DNA from: Kibdelosporangium banguiense
Lineage (GTDB): Bacteria > Actinomycetota > Actinomycetes > Mycobacteriales > Pseudonocardiaceae
Assembly: GCF_017876405.1 (NCBI RefSeq)
Contig: NZ_JAGINW010000001.1
Location: 1,129,203 to 1,193,202 of the forward strand
Length of the DNA stretch: 64,000 nucleotides
Direction: 5' to 3'
How positions within the stretch are numbered: the stretch's first letter is position 1; the number at the start of each line of letters is the position of its first letter. The notes below the pieces were generated by a model. It was given only the letters and a program-made list of their open reading frames with translations. It was not told where the DNA came from and searched no databases. This document shows positions 1-8,012 of this stretch, one piece after another. The translations under genes were made by a program, and so were the position numbers.

Positions 1-171
1 CGCGTCCCACGTGTCCACATAGGAGGACAGAGCGACGCGGTCGTAGGCAGGCCGCGGTTCCTCGGACAGCACCACGATCCGCCAGGTGCCCTCCGGGTCG
101 CGGTCACGCACCGCCTGAACCAGGCGGTGGCCGACCATGCCGTGGCCGACAACCACGAGTGTGCGCGTCAT
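1..171 (-). CDS. nirB: Nitrite reductase (NADH) large subunit, N-terminal fragment
   Basis: Only the first 57 codons lie in the window. They read as the FAD-binding start of assimilatory NirB, which passes NAD(P)H electrons to the sirohaem subunit that reduces nitrite to ammonium. The Rossmann motif VVVGHGMVGHR (about residues 6-16) and the following AYDRVALSSY stretch are typical of NirB. A strong Shine-Dalgarno (AGGAGGGA) sits 5 nt before the ATG. It is the last gene seen of a leftward nitrate assimilation operon, 94 nt after narK. The rest lies beyond the window edge. Confidence 0.85.
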   Translation of the reverse strand, partial: MTRTLVVVGHGMVGHRLVQAVRDRDPEGTWRIVVLSEEPRPAYDRVALSSYVDTWDA

Positions 172-265
172 CCGGTTCCCTCCTCGTTTTCCATGCTGGG
201 TGGCGGGCGTGTCAGGCCGGGTTCCGCGATGTTTCCGGCGCGTTAAAGCAACCTCCCCGCGCAGG

Positions 266-1612
266 TCACACCCTGGCCAGAGCGGGCTCCGTAGCCTGCA
301 CAGAGGACGGTTTGCGCAGGTAGACGGCCCAGGTGACGACGAAACAGACGCCGTAGAACACCAGGAACGCCACGAACGCCGGCACCCCGCTCTTGGCTGT
401 GAGGAAGGCCTCACGGAAGGCCAGGTTGATGAACAGCCCGCCCAGTGCACCGATCGCACCGGCCAGTCCGATCAGCGCACCCGACAGCCGCCGGGCCCGC
501 AGCAGTGCCGCCTTCTCCTCGGCCCCGGCCTCGATCGCCGACTGGGCCTTGGCCCGGAAGATCGCCGGGATCATCTTGTACGTCGAGCCGTTGCCCAGGC
601 CGGAGAAGATGAACAGCGAGATGAACCCGGCCACGAACAGCGGCAGCGACTTGAGGTTGGACGCCACGATCGTCACGCCGGTCCCCGCGGCGAGTGCGAG
701 GAAGGTCCACAGGGTGACCTTCGCGCCGCCGATCCGGTCGGACAGCCAGCCGCCGACCGGCCTGATCAGCGAGCCCACCAACGGCCCGAGGAACGTCAGC
801 GACGCCGCCTGCAGGGGCGTGCGGCCGAACTGGTTCTGCAGCACCAGGCCGAAGGCGAAGCTGTAGCCGATGAACGATCCGAACGTGCCGATGTAGAGGA
901 ACGACATCACCCAGGACTGCGGGTCCTTGACGACTTCCCGCAGTGCCTTGGTGTCGCCGCTCATCGAGGCCAGGTTGTCCATGAACAGCAACGCCCCGAT
1001 GGCCGCGAGAATCAGCAGCGGCATGTAGACGAACAACACGATCCTCGGCGCGCTCGGGCCCGCGGTGCTGATCACGAGCAGACCGATCAGCTGGATCGCC
1101 GCCACACCAAGGTTTCCGCCACCCGCGTTGAGGCCGAGCGCCCAGCCTTTGCTGCGCTCGGGGAAGAACGCGTTGATGTTGGCCATGGAGGAGGCGAAGT
1201 TCCCGCCACCGACGCCGCCGAGCGCGGCCACCAGCATGAACGTGCCCAATGACGTGCCCGGGTGCATCACGACCGCGGCCAGGATGGTCGGGATCAGCAA
1301 CAGGCCCGCGGAGAAGATCGTCCAGTTGCGGCCGCCGAACTTCGCCGGGGCGAAGGTGTACGGGATCCGGATCAGCGCGCCGACCACGGTCGGCGTGGAG
1401 ACCAACAGGAACTTGTCAGCCGCCGAGAGGCCGTACTGCGGGCCCATGAACAGGACCATCACCGACCACAGTGTCCAGATCGAGAATCCCAGGTGCTCGG
1501 CGAAAATCGAGAACCACAGGTTGCGTGAGGCGATCTTGCGGCCGCCGTTGTCCCAGAACTGCTGGTCCTCTGGCTCCCACTGGTCGATCCACCGTCCACC
1601 AAAACGCTTCAT
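266..1612 (-). CDS. narK: NarK-type nitrate/nitrite transporter (MFS)
   Basis: A 448-residue, 12-helix major facilitator protein of the nitrate/nitrite porter family, importing nitrate or exporting nitrite across the cell membrane. The glycine-rich nitrate signature is at residues 131-170 (GGVGGGNFA through LNAGGGNLGV) and its weaker second copy at about 338-352 (SGLGNGSTYK). Arginines in IRIPYT (R82) and LIRPVGG (R284) match the substrate-binding arginines known in NarK. It lies between the nitrate reductase genes and nirB, all in one direction, so it most likely serves assimilation rather than respiration. Confidence 0.92.
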   Translation of the reverse strand: MKRFGGRWIDQWEPEDQQFWDNGGRKIASRNLWFSIFAEHLGFSIWTLWSVMVLFMGPQYGLSAADKFLLVSTPTVVGALIRIPYTFAPAKFGGRNWTIFSAGLLLIPTILAAVVMHPGTSLGTFMLVAALGGVGGGNFASSMANINAFFPERSKGWALGLNAGGGNLGVAAIQLIGLLVISTAGPSAPRIVLFVYMPLLILAAIGALLFMDNLASMSGDTKALREVVKDPQSWVMSFLYIGTFGSFIGYSFAFGLVLQNQFGRTPLQAASLTFLGPLVGSLIRPVGGWLSDRIGGAKVTLWTFLALAAGTGVTIVASNLKSLPLFVAGFISLFIFSGLGNGSTYKMIPAIFRAKAQSAIEAGAEEKAALLRARRLSGALIGLAGAIGALGGLFINLAFREAFLTAKSGVPAFVAFLVFYGVCFVVTWAVYLRKPSSVQATEPALARV

Positions 1613-1624
1613 GTACGTCCCTTA

Positions 1625-3043
1625 CTACGTCGTGGTCGAGAGCCATTCCGCAATGCCGCACACAACTTCGCGGCAACTGCCACACCCGGTCGTCGCCCTC
1701 GTCGCCGACGCCAGCTCGGTCACGCCGGTGGCGCCCGAGCGCCACGCCGTGACCAATTGCGATTTCGTGACCGAGTTGCAGCGGCACACCATGGCGGCGC
1801 CCGGCAACTCGGCTGGGCTGCTCGCCACCGTTGCCTCCGAAGGCAAGGCGCGGCCCAGCAGCACCGCCAGCCGGTCGGACGGCACCGGCATGCGGCCGTC
1901 GTACAGCTGGGTGATTGTGGCGGCGGCATCCGGCGCGCCGATGAGGATCGCGCCTGCCACCCGGTCCTGCCTGATCACCAGCTTGGCGTAGCGGCCACGG
2001 CTGGGATCGTTGAGGCACAACACTTCTGCCTCGTCCGTGCCGACATCCACGTGCACGTCACCGAGCGCCGCGAGGTCCACGTCCCGGGCTTTGAGCCTGG
2101 TGACCACGGGCGTCCCGCGGTATCGCGCGGCAACGTTGGTGCCGGTCAACAGATCGGCCAGAACTTCGGCCTGTTCCCAGGCCGATTGCACCAGGCCGGC
2201 CGCGGCACCTGAGTGCTGAGCGCAGTCTCCGATCGCGTACACGCGGGGATCGTTGGTACGCAGGCAATCGTCGATGACGATCCCCCGGTCCACCTCGATA
2301 CCAGCGGCACTGGCTACCGAGGTCTCCGGCTTCACGCCGGCCGTCACGACGACGATGTCGGCAGGAACCAGGCCGTCGTCCAGTTTCAGCCCATCGCCTG
2401 GCACGTAACCGTTCACGCGGGCGTCCAGGCGGAATTCGACGCCCAGAGCGGAGAGCCGGCGAGCCAGCACAGCTCCCGCGCCCGCGTCGAGCTGGCGTTC
2501 CATCAGGTGCCCGACCGGATGCACGACCGTCACCTGGCAGCCGCGGCCCACCAGGCCTCGCGCCGCCTCGATGCCCAGCAGCCCACCGCCGAGCACGGCC
2601 ACCGGCGCACCCGGACGAGCCGCGGCGAGAATCTGCTCGCAGTCGTCCAGTGTCCGGAAGGTGTACACGCCAGGGGCGTCCGGGGTCAGCCCTTCCACCG
2701 GCGGTAGCCAGGCCCGGCTTCCGGTCGCCAGAACCAAAGCGTCGTAGGAGATCGCCTCGCCATCCGATAGCACTACCTTGCGGGTGGCGCGATCGATGGA
2801 GGCGACGCTCACGCCGAGCCGCACACGTGAGCGCCATTCCCCGCCGTGCAGCGTGACGTGTTCGGCCTTCATCGACCCGCCCACGACCCCGGACAACAGC
2901 ACACGGTTGTAGGCAAGGTGTTTCTCCTCGCCGAGAATGGTCAGGGCGACGTGCTCGCCGTCCGGATCACGGCGCAGGATCTCCTCGGCGAACCGGGCCC
3001 CGGCCATGCCGTATCCCGCGACAACGACAGAACGTGGACTCAT
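1625..3043 (-). CDS. FAD/NAD(P)H oxidoreductase, electron-transfer subunit of assimilatory nitrate reductase
   Basis: 472 residues. The N-terminal FAD Rossmann motif (VVAGYGMAGARFAEEIL, from residue 7), the central NAD motif (VAVLGGGLLGIEAA) and the second FAD motif (VYAIGDCAQH) define a NirB/rubredoxin-reductase-like flavoprotein. The C-terminus has a BFD-like [2Fe-2S] domain with four cysteines (CRC near the domain start, CGSC near the end). The gene overlaps the nitrate reductase gene by 4 nt (ATGA), so the two are probably made together, the flavoprotein carrying NAD(P)H electrons to the molybdenum subunit. NasB would be the analogous Bacillus/Klebsiella name, but domain order differs between lineages, so no symbol is given. 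Confidence 0.85.
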   Translation of the reverse strand: MSPRSVVVAGYGMAGARFAEEILRRDPDGEHVALTILGEEKHLAYNRVLLSGVVGGSMKAEHVTLHGGEWRSRVRLGVSVASIDRATRKVVLSDGEAISYDALVLATGSRAWLPPVEGLTPDAPGVYTFRTLDDCEQILAAARPGAPVAVLGGGLLGIEAARGLVGRGCQVTVVHPVGHLMERQLDAGAGAVLARRLSALGVEFRLDARVNGYVPGDGLKLDDGLVPADIVVVTAGVKPETSVASAAGIEVDRGIVIDDCLRTNDPRVYAIGDCAQHSGAAAGLVQSAWEQAEVLADLLTGTNVAARYRGTPVVTRLKARDVDLAALGDVHVDVGTDEAEVLCLNDPSRGRYAKLVIRQDRVAGAILIGAPDAAATITQLYDGRMPVPSDRLAVLLGRALPSEATVASSPAELPGAAMVCRCNSVTKSQLVTAWRSGATGVTELASATRATTGCGSCREVVCGIAEWLSTTT

Positions 3044-5061
3044 GTTGTCCCCTCAAGTCGGACCGCGCAGACTTTGAACTCGGGCATCCGGCTGGACGGA
3101 TCGAGCGCTGGGTTGGTCAGCCGGTTCGCGTTGTTGTCACCGGGGAAGTGGAACGGCAGGAACACCACGTCCGGCCGCATCGACGCGACGATCCGGACCC
3201 GCGCCTGGACTTCGCCCCGCCGTGAGGTGACCTTGGCGAGGTCACCGTGCTCCAGGCCCGACCGGGCCGCGGTGTCCGGATGTACCTCCACATAGGACTC
3301 CGGAACGGCGTCGGTGAGCTCCTTGATCAGCCGCGTCTGAGCGCCTGACTGGTAGTGCGCCAGGACCCGGCCGGTGGTGGCACGCAACGGGAAATCCGCG
3401 TCCACATCTTCCGCTGGGCCCTTGTGGTCGACCGGGATGAATCGAGCTTTGCCGTCGGGATGCCCGAACGAGTCCAGGAACAGCCTTGGCGTGCCGGCAT
3501 GATCAGCCGACGGGACCGGCCAATGCAGTGCTTCGCCTGCGCGTAGCCGGTCGTAGGTGATGCCCGAGTAGTCGGCGACCCCGCCTTTCGAGGCGCGTCC
3601 GAGCTCGGCGAAGACCGTCTCCGCGTCGGTCGGGAACCGTTCGGCGGGCTGGCCGAGGCGGATCGCAAGCTCCTGCAGGACTTCCAGGTCCGTGCGGACG
3701 CCGTCCGGCGGGCGCAGCGCTGGGCGCCGGTGCAGGATTCGGCCTTCCAGGTTGGTGAGCGTGCCTTCCTCTTCGGCCCACTGGGTCACCGGTAGTACGA
3801 CGTCGGCGAGGGCCGTCGTCTCGTTCGGCACGAAGTCCGCGACCACCAGCAAGTCCAGGTCCGCCAACCGTTCGGCTACGTGCGCCGAGCGGGGCGCCGA
3901 GACAACCGGGTTGCTGCCGAACACAAGCAGGCCTTGCGGCCCATGCGGGCGGCCCAGCGCGTCGAGCAGTTCATATGCCGACCGGCCGGGCCCAGGTAAA
4001 GAATCCGGGGACACGCCCCAGACCCCGGCGACGTACTCGCGCGCTGCCGGATCGTCGATTTTGCGGTAGCCCGGCAACTGGTCGGTTTTCTGGCCGTGCT
4101 CACGGCCGCCTTGCCCGTTGCCTTGCCCGGTCAGACAGCCGTATCCGCTGCCTCGCTTGCCCGGCAGGCCAAGCGACAGTGCGAGGTTGATCCACGCGTT
4201 CACAGTGTCCGTGCCCGTGGCGTGCTGTTCCGTGCCGCGGGCCGTCAGGATGTACGCGTTGCGTGCGTTTGCCAGCAGTCGCGCGACCGTGCGCTGGTCT
4301 GTGGCTGAGACGCCGGTGACTCGCTCCACGCGCTCCGGCCACCACGCTGCCGCGATACGCCAGGCTTCGTCGAACCCTGTGGTGCGGTCGTTCATGTACT
4401 GCTTGTCCGCGTGCCCATCCACGAACACTGAATGCAGAATTCCGAGTGCAAGCGCCAGATCAGTGCCAGGGCTGGGCTTGAGGTGCAGCATGGCGCGTTC
4501 CGCGGTCGCCGTCCGGCGCGGATCCACCACGATCAGCCCGGCTTTGAGATGCTGCATGAACGGCGGCATGGTCTCGGCAGGATTCGCGCCGATGAGAAGC
4601 ACGACGTCGGCATCGTCCAGGTCCGTGACGGGAAACGGCATTCCGCGGTCCACACCGAACGCCCGGTTGCCCGCCGCGGCCGCCGACGACATGCAGAACC
4701 GCCCGTTGTAGTCGATCTGGGAGGTCCGCAGGGCCACACGGGCGAACTTGCCCAGCGCGTACGACTTCTCGTTGGTGAGGCCGCCGCCACCTAAGATGGC
4801 CATACCGTCACGGCCGTGTTGCCGTTGGATTCGTTCAATCCGTTCGGCGACAAAGTCAAGCGCCGTGTCCCACGTCACAGGTTTGCCGTGCAACAACGGC
4901 GTTGTCAGCCGCGCCGGGGAGGAGAGCAGCGCCCCGGACGTCCATCCTTTTTGGCACAACCCGCCACGGTTGGTAGGGAACTCCCGCGGCTTGACCTCAG
5001 CCCCGGCGAGCGTCATCCCGCACTGCAGTGCGCAGTATGGGCAATGCGTCTCGACCGTCAC
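3040..5061 (-). CDS. nasA: Assimilatory nitrate reductase, molybdopterin catalytic subunit
   Basis: A 673-residue member of the DMSO-reductase superfamily that reduces nitrate to nitrite in the cytoplasm. The N-terminal [4Fe-4S] cysteines are C7, C10, C14 and C36. RFCMSSAA (about residue 143) carries the probable cysteine ligand of molybdenum, and the C-terminal third is the molybdopterin-dinucleotide binding domain (LRATTGRVLAHYQSG). There is no twin-arginine signal, as expected for an assimilatory enzyme. No C-terminal [2Fe-2S] domain is present here; that function sits in the partner encoded next. It is the first gene of the operon; the 100 nt upstream hold its promoter. Confidence 0.92.
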   Translation of the reverse strand: MTVETHCPYCALQCGMTLAGAEVKPREFPTNRGGLCQKGWTSGALLSSPARLTTPLLHGKPVTWDTALDFVAERIERIQRQHGRDGMAILGGGGLTNEKSYALGKFARVALRTSQIDYNGRFCMSSAAAAGNRAFGVDRGMPFPVTDLDDADVVLLIGANPAETMPPFMQHLKAGLIVVDPRRTATAERAMLHLKPSPGTDLALALGILHSVFVDGHADKQYMNDRTTGFDEAWRIAAAWWPERVERVTGVSATDQRTVARLLANARNAYILTARGTEQHATGTDTVNAWINLALSLGLPGKRGSGYGCLTGQGNGQGGREHGQKTDQLPGYRKIDDPAAREYVAGVWGVSPDSLPGPGRSAYELLDALGRPHGPQGLLVFGSNPVVSAPRSAHVAERLADLDLLVVADFVPNETTALADVVLPVTQWAEEEGTLTNLEGRILHRRPALRPPDGVRTDLEVLQELAIRLGQPAERFPTDAETVFAELGRASKGGVADYSGITYDRLRAGEALHWPVPSADHAGTPRLFLDSFGHPDGKARFIPVDHKGPAEDVDADFPLRATTGRVLAHYQSGAQTRLIKELTDAVPESYVEVHPDTAARSGLEHGDLAKVTSRRGEVQARVRIVASMRPDVVFLPFHFPGDNNANRLTNPALDPSSRMPEFKVCAVRLEGTT

Positions 5062-5084
5062 GGCGATGACGCTAAGCAGCGGTT

Positions 5085-5110
5085 GTTACCTAGCTATGTG
5101 CAAGTGTTTC
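5085..5110. promoter_or_regulatory. Possible GlnR-like half-sites upstream of the nitrate operon
   Basis: GTTAC at 5085-5089 and GTTTC at 5106-5110 read on the minus strand as GAAAC and GTAAC, resembling the two half-site types bound by actinobacterial GlnR, which controls nitrate assimilation. They are 16 nt apart, whereas the usual repeat geometry would give 6 or 17. The location just before the nitrate reductase start fits; the motif match is weak. Confidence 0.2.
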
Positions 5111-5159
5111 GGCCGTGCGACATTGCCTGCTCCGACCCCTGAAATTCGCGGTGAGGGTG

Positions 5160-5954
5160 CTATAGGAGCTGGTCGACGGACTGCGCCACACGCGCGAGCC
5201 CCGACAGTGACTCCGCAGTGGACTTCGGGTGCAAGGCATGCACAGCCAGCCTGAACAGCAGCGCCTGCAGCATCGTCTGCGGCCATTCAGCCAGGTGCGA
5301 CCACCGGCCGATGATGCCGTCGTCCGCACCGCCCCACGCCAGCGAGTCCACCACGACCACAGCAGCAGCCCACTCCGGCGGCCGCCAATAAGGGGTGAAG
5401 TCGATCAGCCCAGGGTCCGAATCCCCGTCGAACAGCACGTTGCCGAACAGGTCCCCGTGCACGACCTGCCGCGTCAGCTTGGTGGGCTTACGCTTGGCGA
5501 CCAGCTCTTCGAAGATCAGGCCGCCACGATCAGGCTTCAGCGGCATCTCCAGATCACCGCCGGCCACCCGGTCGGCCACCGCGAACACATCCTGGCGCGC
5601 ATCGATGAACCGCGGCCTCGGCAGCCCCTTCAACGCCTCATGCAGCGTCAAGGAGACGGACACAACCTCGTCGTGCCTCGGCTCGGCATGCCCCTCGATG
5701 AACCGGTAGGCCGCCCACCCACCAACCACCCAGCGCCCGTCAGTCGACCGCAACGGCCGCCCGATCCTGAGCCCAGGCACGTGCAACTCACCCAACGCCT
5801 TCGCCACCCAGGCGGCCTCGGCTGGGCTACTCGCCGGCTTGAACGCGCCGTCACCACAACGCCAGAGCGGACCGGCGTCGATCAGCTCAGGCTCCGCGTC
5901 ACGCTGTCCAAAAGCGGACCGGACGTGTGGTGGGGGCGGTTGCAGGGTTCCCAT
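5160..5954 (-). CDS. TIGR02569-family protein, aminoglycoside-phosphotransferase-like fold
   Basis: 264 residues from the ATG at 5954. The C-terminal half has the kinase-like catalytic loop VVHGDLFGNVLF followed by GLIDFTPYWRPPEWA, the pattern of an actinobacterial family related to aminoglycoside/choline phosphotransferases whose substrate is unknown. The frame stays open to a GTG at 6038, but family members usually begin close to the PPPHVRSAFG stretch, so the later start is preferred; neither start has a convincing Shine-Dalgarno. It points the same way as the nitrate operon's neighbours but is separated from the nitrate promoter region by about 100 nt. Confidence 0.75.
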   Translation of the reverse strand: MGTLQPPPPHVRSAFGQRDAEPELIDAGPLWRCGDGAFKPASSPAEAAWVAKALGELHVPGLRIGRPLRSTDGRWVVGGWAAYRFIEGHAEPRHDEVVSVSLTLHEALKGLPRPRFIDARQDVFAVADRVAGGDLEMPLKPDRGGLIFEELVAKRKPTKLTRQVVHGDLFGNVLFDGDSDPGLIDFTPYWRPPEWAAAVVVVDSLAWGGADDGIIGRWSHLAEWPQTMLQALLFRLAVHALHPKSTAESLSGLARVAQSVDQLL

Positions 5955-5977
5955 CGCCAGGCACGCTACCGCGTCGG

Positions 5978-6247
5978 TCACCCAATCCGGTGCCCGCCAC
6001 GCCTTGAATCCGTCGCAGCCGTCCCGATCCGCCACCACTCAGCCGCCCTGACACCCGCGAGCCTGGCAAAATGAGGATCGACATCATCCTTGGCAGACGC
6101 CACATCAGCCCACTTGGCCGCCCGCGCCACCGCGATCCGCCGCAACCCGACGAGCCCAACCGCGGCGAGTATTTCCGCCGCCCGCGCCCGAACCTCCCAC
6201 GGCTCAGGCAGATACGCCATCGCCGGACCGCCAAACACAGGATTCAC
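5978..6247 (-). CDS. Hypothetical protein, 80-89 residues
   Basis: An Ala/Arg/Glu-rich, probably helical small protein (MAYLPEPWEVRARAAEILAA near its start) ending 23 nt before the phosphotransferase-like gene. No family was recognised. It is in a different frame from the possible 5' extension of that gene, so only one of the two can be right; the protein-like composition favours a real short gene or the remnant of one. The start may be the second ATG at about 6220. Confidence is low. Confidence 0.3.
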   Translation of the reverse strand: MNPVFGGPAMAYLPEPWEVRARAAEILAAVGLVGLRRIAVARAAKWADVASAKDDVDPHFARLAGVRAAEWWRIGTAATDSRRGGHRIG

Positions 6248-6286
6248 AATGAAAATGTAAAACCCGGCTGTGCGAAGCAGCGAGTT

Positions 6287-6575
6287 TCAGTCGAGCTCCC
6301 GCATAAACTCATCGACAATAGAGCGGAGAAGAGCGGCAGCATCATCACCAGTAAGAGCATGCCGCCAGAAGTACTCGAACAGGTTGAGGTGATAGTCGAT
6401 GCACATCGATCACCGACGGCAGTACCTTCCCCTGCTCTATCCGACTGATCTTCGACTGGGACATGGCACAACGGGCGGCCAGCCTCTCTCCCGAAAGGCC
6501 AGCGGCCTTACGCAAGGCCCTCAGCGTGTCGGCAAGATCTCTTCGTTCTTGCTGCTGCCGATCAGGGTCGAGCAT
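6287..6575 (-). pseudogene. XRE-family regulator with internal deletion
   Basis: The reading frame from 6575 encodes an excellent N-terminal helix-turn-helix (RALRKAAGLSGERLAARC, then SQSKISRIEQGKVLPSVID) typical of Scr1/DUF5753-type actinobacterial XRE regulators, then runs into nonsense and stops at 6345 after 76 residues. In another frame, 6406-6287, a 39-residue stretch (ending LLRSIVDEFMRELD) looks like the C-terminal helix such proteins end with. The middle, normally well over 100 residues, is missing and the joint is out of frame, so this reads as an internally deleted gene. A truncated but functional HTH protein cannot be excluded. Confidence 0.6.
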
Positions 6576-7072
6576 CCCACTCGCCGAATGGCACAGAGTT
6601 CTTCAAAGCGATCGCCTGCCAGCCGTGATACTTATCCATGTCCGGCTCGTCGATCAGCTCCGCGTTGATCACCGTTCCGTCCGGGTTGAAGTTCAAGTGA
6701 ACCACTATCGAGTCATCAAAGATCCAGAAATCCTGATCCGGGAGGCCGAAACTCTCGTCAGTGATATCCAAAACTCGAACATCTTCACCTGCAGCTATAT
6801 TGGTTGGCACACCCCAGGAGAAGATGTATCGCTGGTAGTCACTGAGCGGGAATCTAACCAGTCGCACTCTGCTGACAGATTTTCCTTCGGCAGCCCATGT
6901 GCGGATATTGTTCTGCCAACGCTCGTTGAATCCTGGCGGCTTCGGCTCTCCGGCTAGAAATCTGGCCAACTGCTCACCAGGGATGGTGTAGGTCTGCTGG
7001 ACCTCCAGCCTCCAGGCCGACCGCTTGAAGCCATCCCAGAAGCGCTCCCATTCCTCCCGGCCGCACTGTCAT
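6562..7072 (-). pseudogene. DUF6879-family protein with a 5' frame disruption
   Basis: The frame from 6969 to 6562 encodes 135 residues of a DUF6879-type protein (ARFLAGEPKPPGFNERW, FWIFDDSIVVHLNF). Homologous-looking sequence continues upstream in the same frame (EEWERFWDGFKRSAWRLEVQ) to a TGA at 7069 with no start codon. The natural start would be the ATG at 7072, overlapping the upstream stop as ATGA, but it is one base out of register: an extra G near 7057 explains the break. Either the gene is frameshifted, or it starts at a TTG at 6969 lacking about 33 residues, or the read has an error. Confidence 0.55.
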
Positions 7073-7278
7073 AGCTTCCCCTCCACCTGCAGAGCACGCA
7101 GCGCATCCTTGAGCACATCCAGGGGAAGTTCTACAGCTACTTCACCAGGACCCAGAGCCAGGCCTTCAGCTTCGACCACCGGCGCGCCTTGTGCTACGCC
7201 AGTACCTCTGTCACTGACATAGACCGTTGGACAGAACCCATCCTCGCAGCCGGACACCTTGCGTAGTTTCATGAGCAC
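7069..7278 (-). CDS. Small conserved protein paired with DUF6879
   Basis: 69 residues (MLMKLRKVSGCEDGFCPTVY, later GEVAVELPLDVLKDALRAL). Small proteins with this GCxxGxCPTVY-like start and a VELP motif commonly precede DUF6879 and XRE genes in Streptomyces and Pseudonocardiales; the role is unknown. It is the first gene of the three-gene cassette here and looks intact, while the two genes behind it are damaged. The start could be the ATG two codons later. Confidence 0.65.
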   Translation of the reverse strand: MLMKLRKVSGCEDGFCPTVYVSDRGTGVAQGAPVVEAEGLALGPGEVAVELPLDVLKDALRALQVEGKL

Positions 7279-7336
7279 TTTGGTAGCACAGCGTGATGCA
7301 CGATTTCGATTCTTAGTCGAGCTTTCGCATAAAGAG

Positions 7337-7954
7337 TCATTGCTTCTGGGCCATCAGCACGACCCCGGGGCGTTTGGGGCCGATGATGGTCATGGTCGCG
7401 GTTACTGCGAATCCGGACTGGGTGAGATGGGCTTCGACGTCTTTCGGCTGGCGCATGTAGGCGTCGAACGTCACGTCGTGGCCGTATGCGCTCTCTGGGC
7501 GCAGGATTTCGTCTCCCACGGCGAATCCCACGACGAGTAGGCCGTCTGGGGCGAGTACGCGACGGAACTCGGCGAATGCCACGGGTACTACGTCGGGCGG
7601 CAAGTGGAGGAGCGACCACCACGACACGAGGCCACCCAGCGTTCCGTCCGCCAGGTCGAGCGCGGTCATCGACGCTACGGAGAACTGCAGGTCTGGATAC
7701 GTCCGGCGGGCGACTTCGATCATTCGCGGCGAAAGATCTGTGCCTGACACGGACAGGCCCAGCGAAGCGAGATGGGCGGTTACGTGGCCTGGGCCGCAGC
7801 CGACCTCCATGACCGGGCCGGTGACCTGGGCGGCGAACGCGGAGAGCATCGACCGGAGGACGGGGTCCTTGGCGAAGCGGGCAGGGACCTCTGAGGCGTA
7901 TGTTTCGGCGAAGGTGTCGTACGCGTCGCGGGTCATGGTCAGGTAGTCGGTCAC
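7337..7954 (-). CDS. Class I SAM-dependent methyltransferase
   Basis: 205 residues. Motif I VMEVGCGPGHVTAHLASLG (from about residue 49), the acidic loop GTDLSPRMIEVARR, and GGLVSWWSLLHLPPD after it are those of a small Rossmann methyltransferase (Methyltransf_11/25 type). The methyl acceptor cannot be read from the sequence. It stands alone, followed on its left by the decayed XRE cassette and separated from moeZ on its right by a strong terminator, so it is probably its own transcription unit. Confidence 0.8.
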   Translation of the reverse strand: MTDYLTMTRDAYDTFAETYASEVPARFAKDPVLRSMLSAFAAQVTGPVMEVGCGPGHVTAHLASLGLSVSGTDLSPRMIEVARRTYPDLQFSVASMTALDLADGTLGGLVSWWSLLHLPPDVVPVAFAEFRRVLAPDGLLVVGFAVGDEILRPESAYGHDVTFDAYMRQPKDVEAHLTQSGFAVTATMTIIGPKRPGVVLMAQKQ

Positions 7955-7972
7955 CTGGGCGACCCTAATGGA

Positions 7973-8000
7973 AAAGGGGCACCCGGCCGGGTGCCCCTTT
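7973..8000 (-). terminator. Rho-independent terminator downstream of moeZ
   Basis: A perfect 14+14 nt palindrome (AAAGGGGCACCCGG and its complement) lies 12 nt after the moeZ stop. On the minus strand the right arm runs into a short T tract (TTTT, complement of 7972-7975), the classical intrinsic terminator layout. Confidence 0.8.
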
Positions 8001-8012
8001 CTCGGAAAAAAC

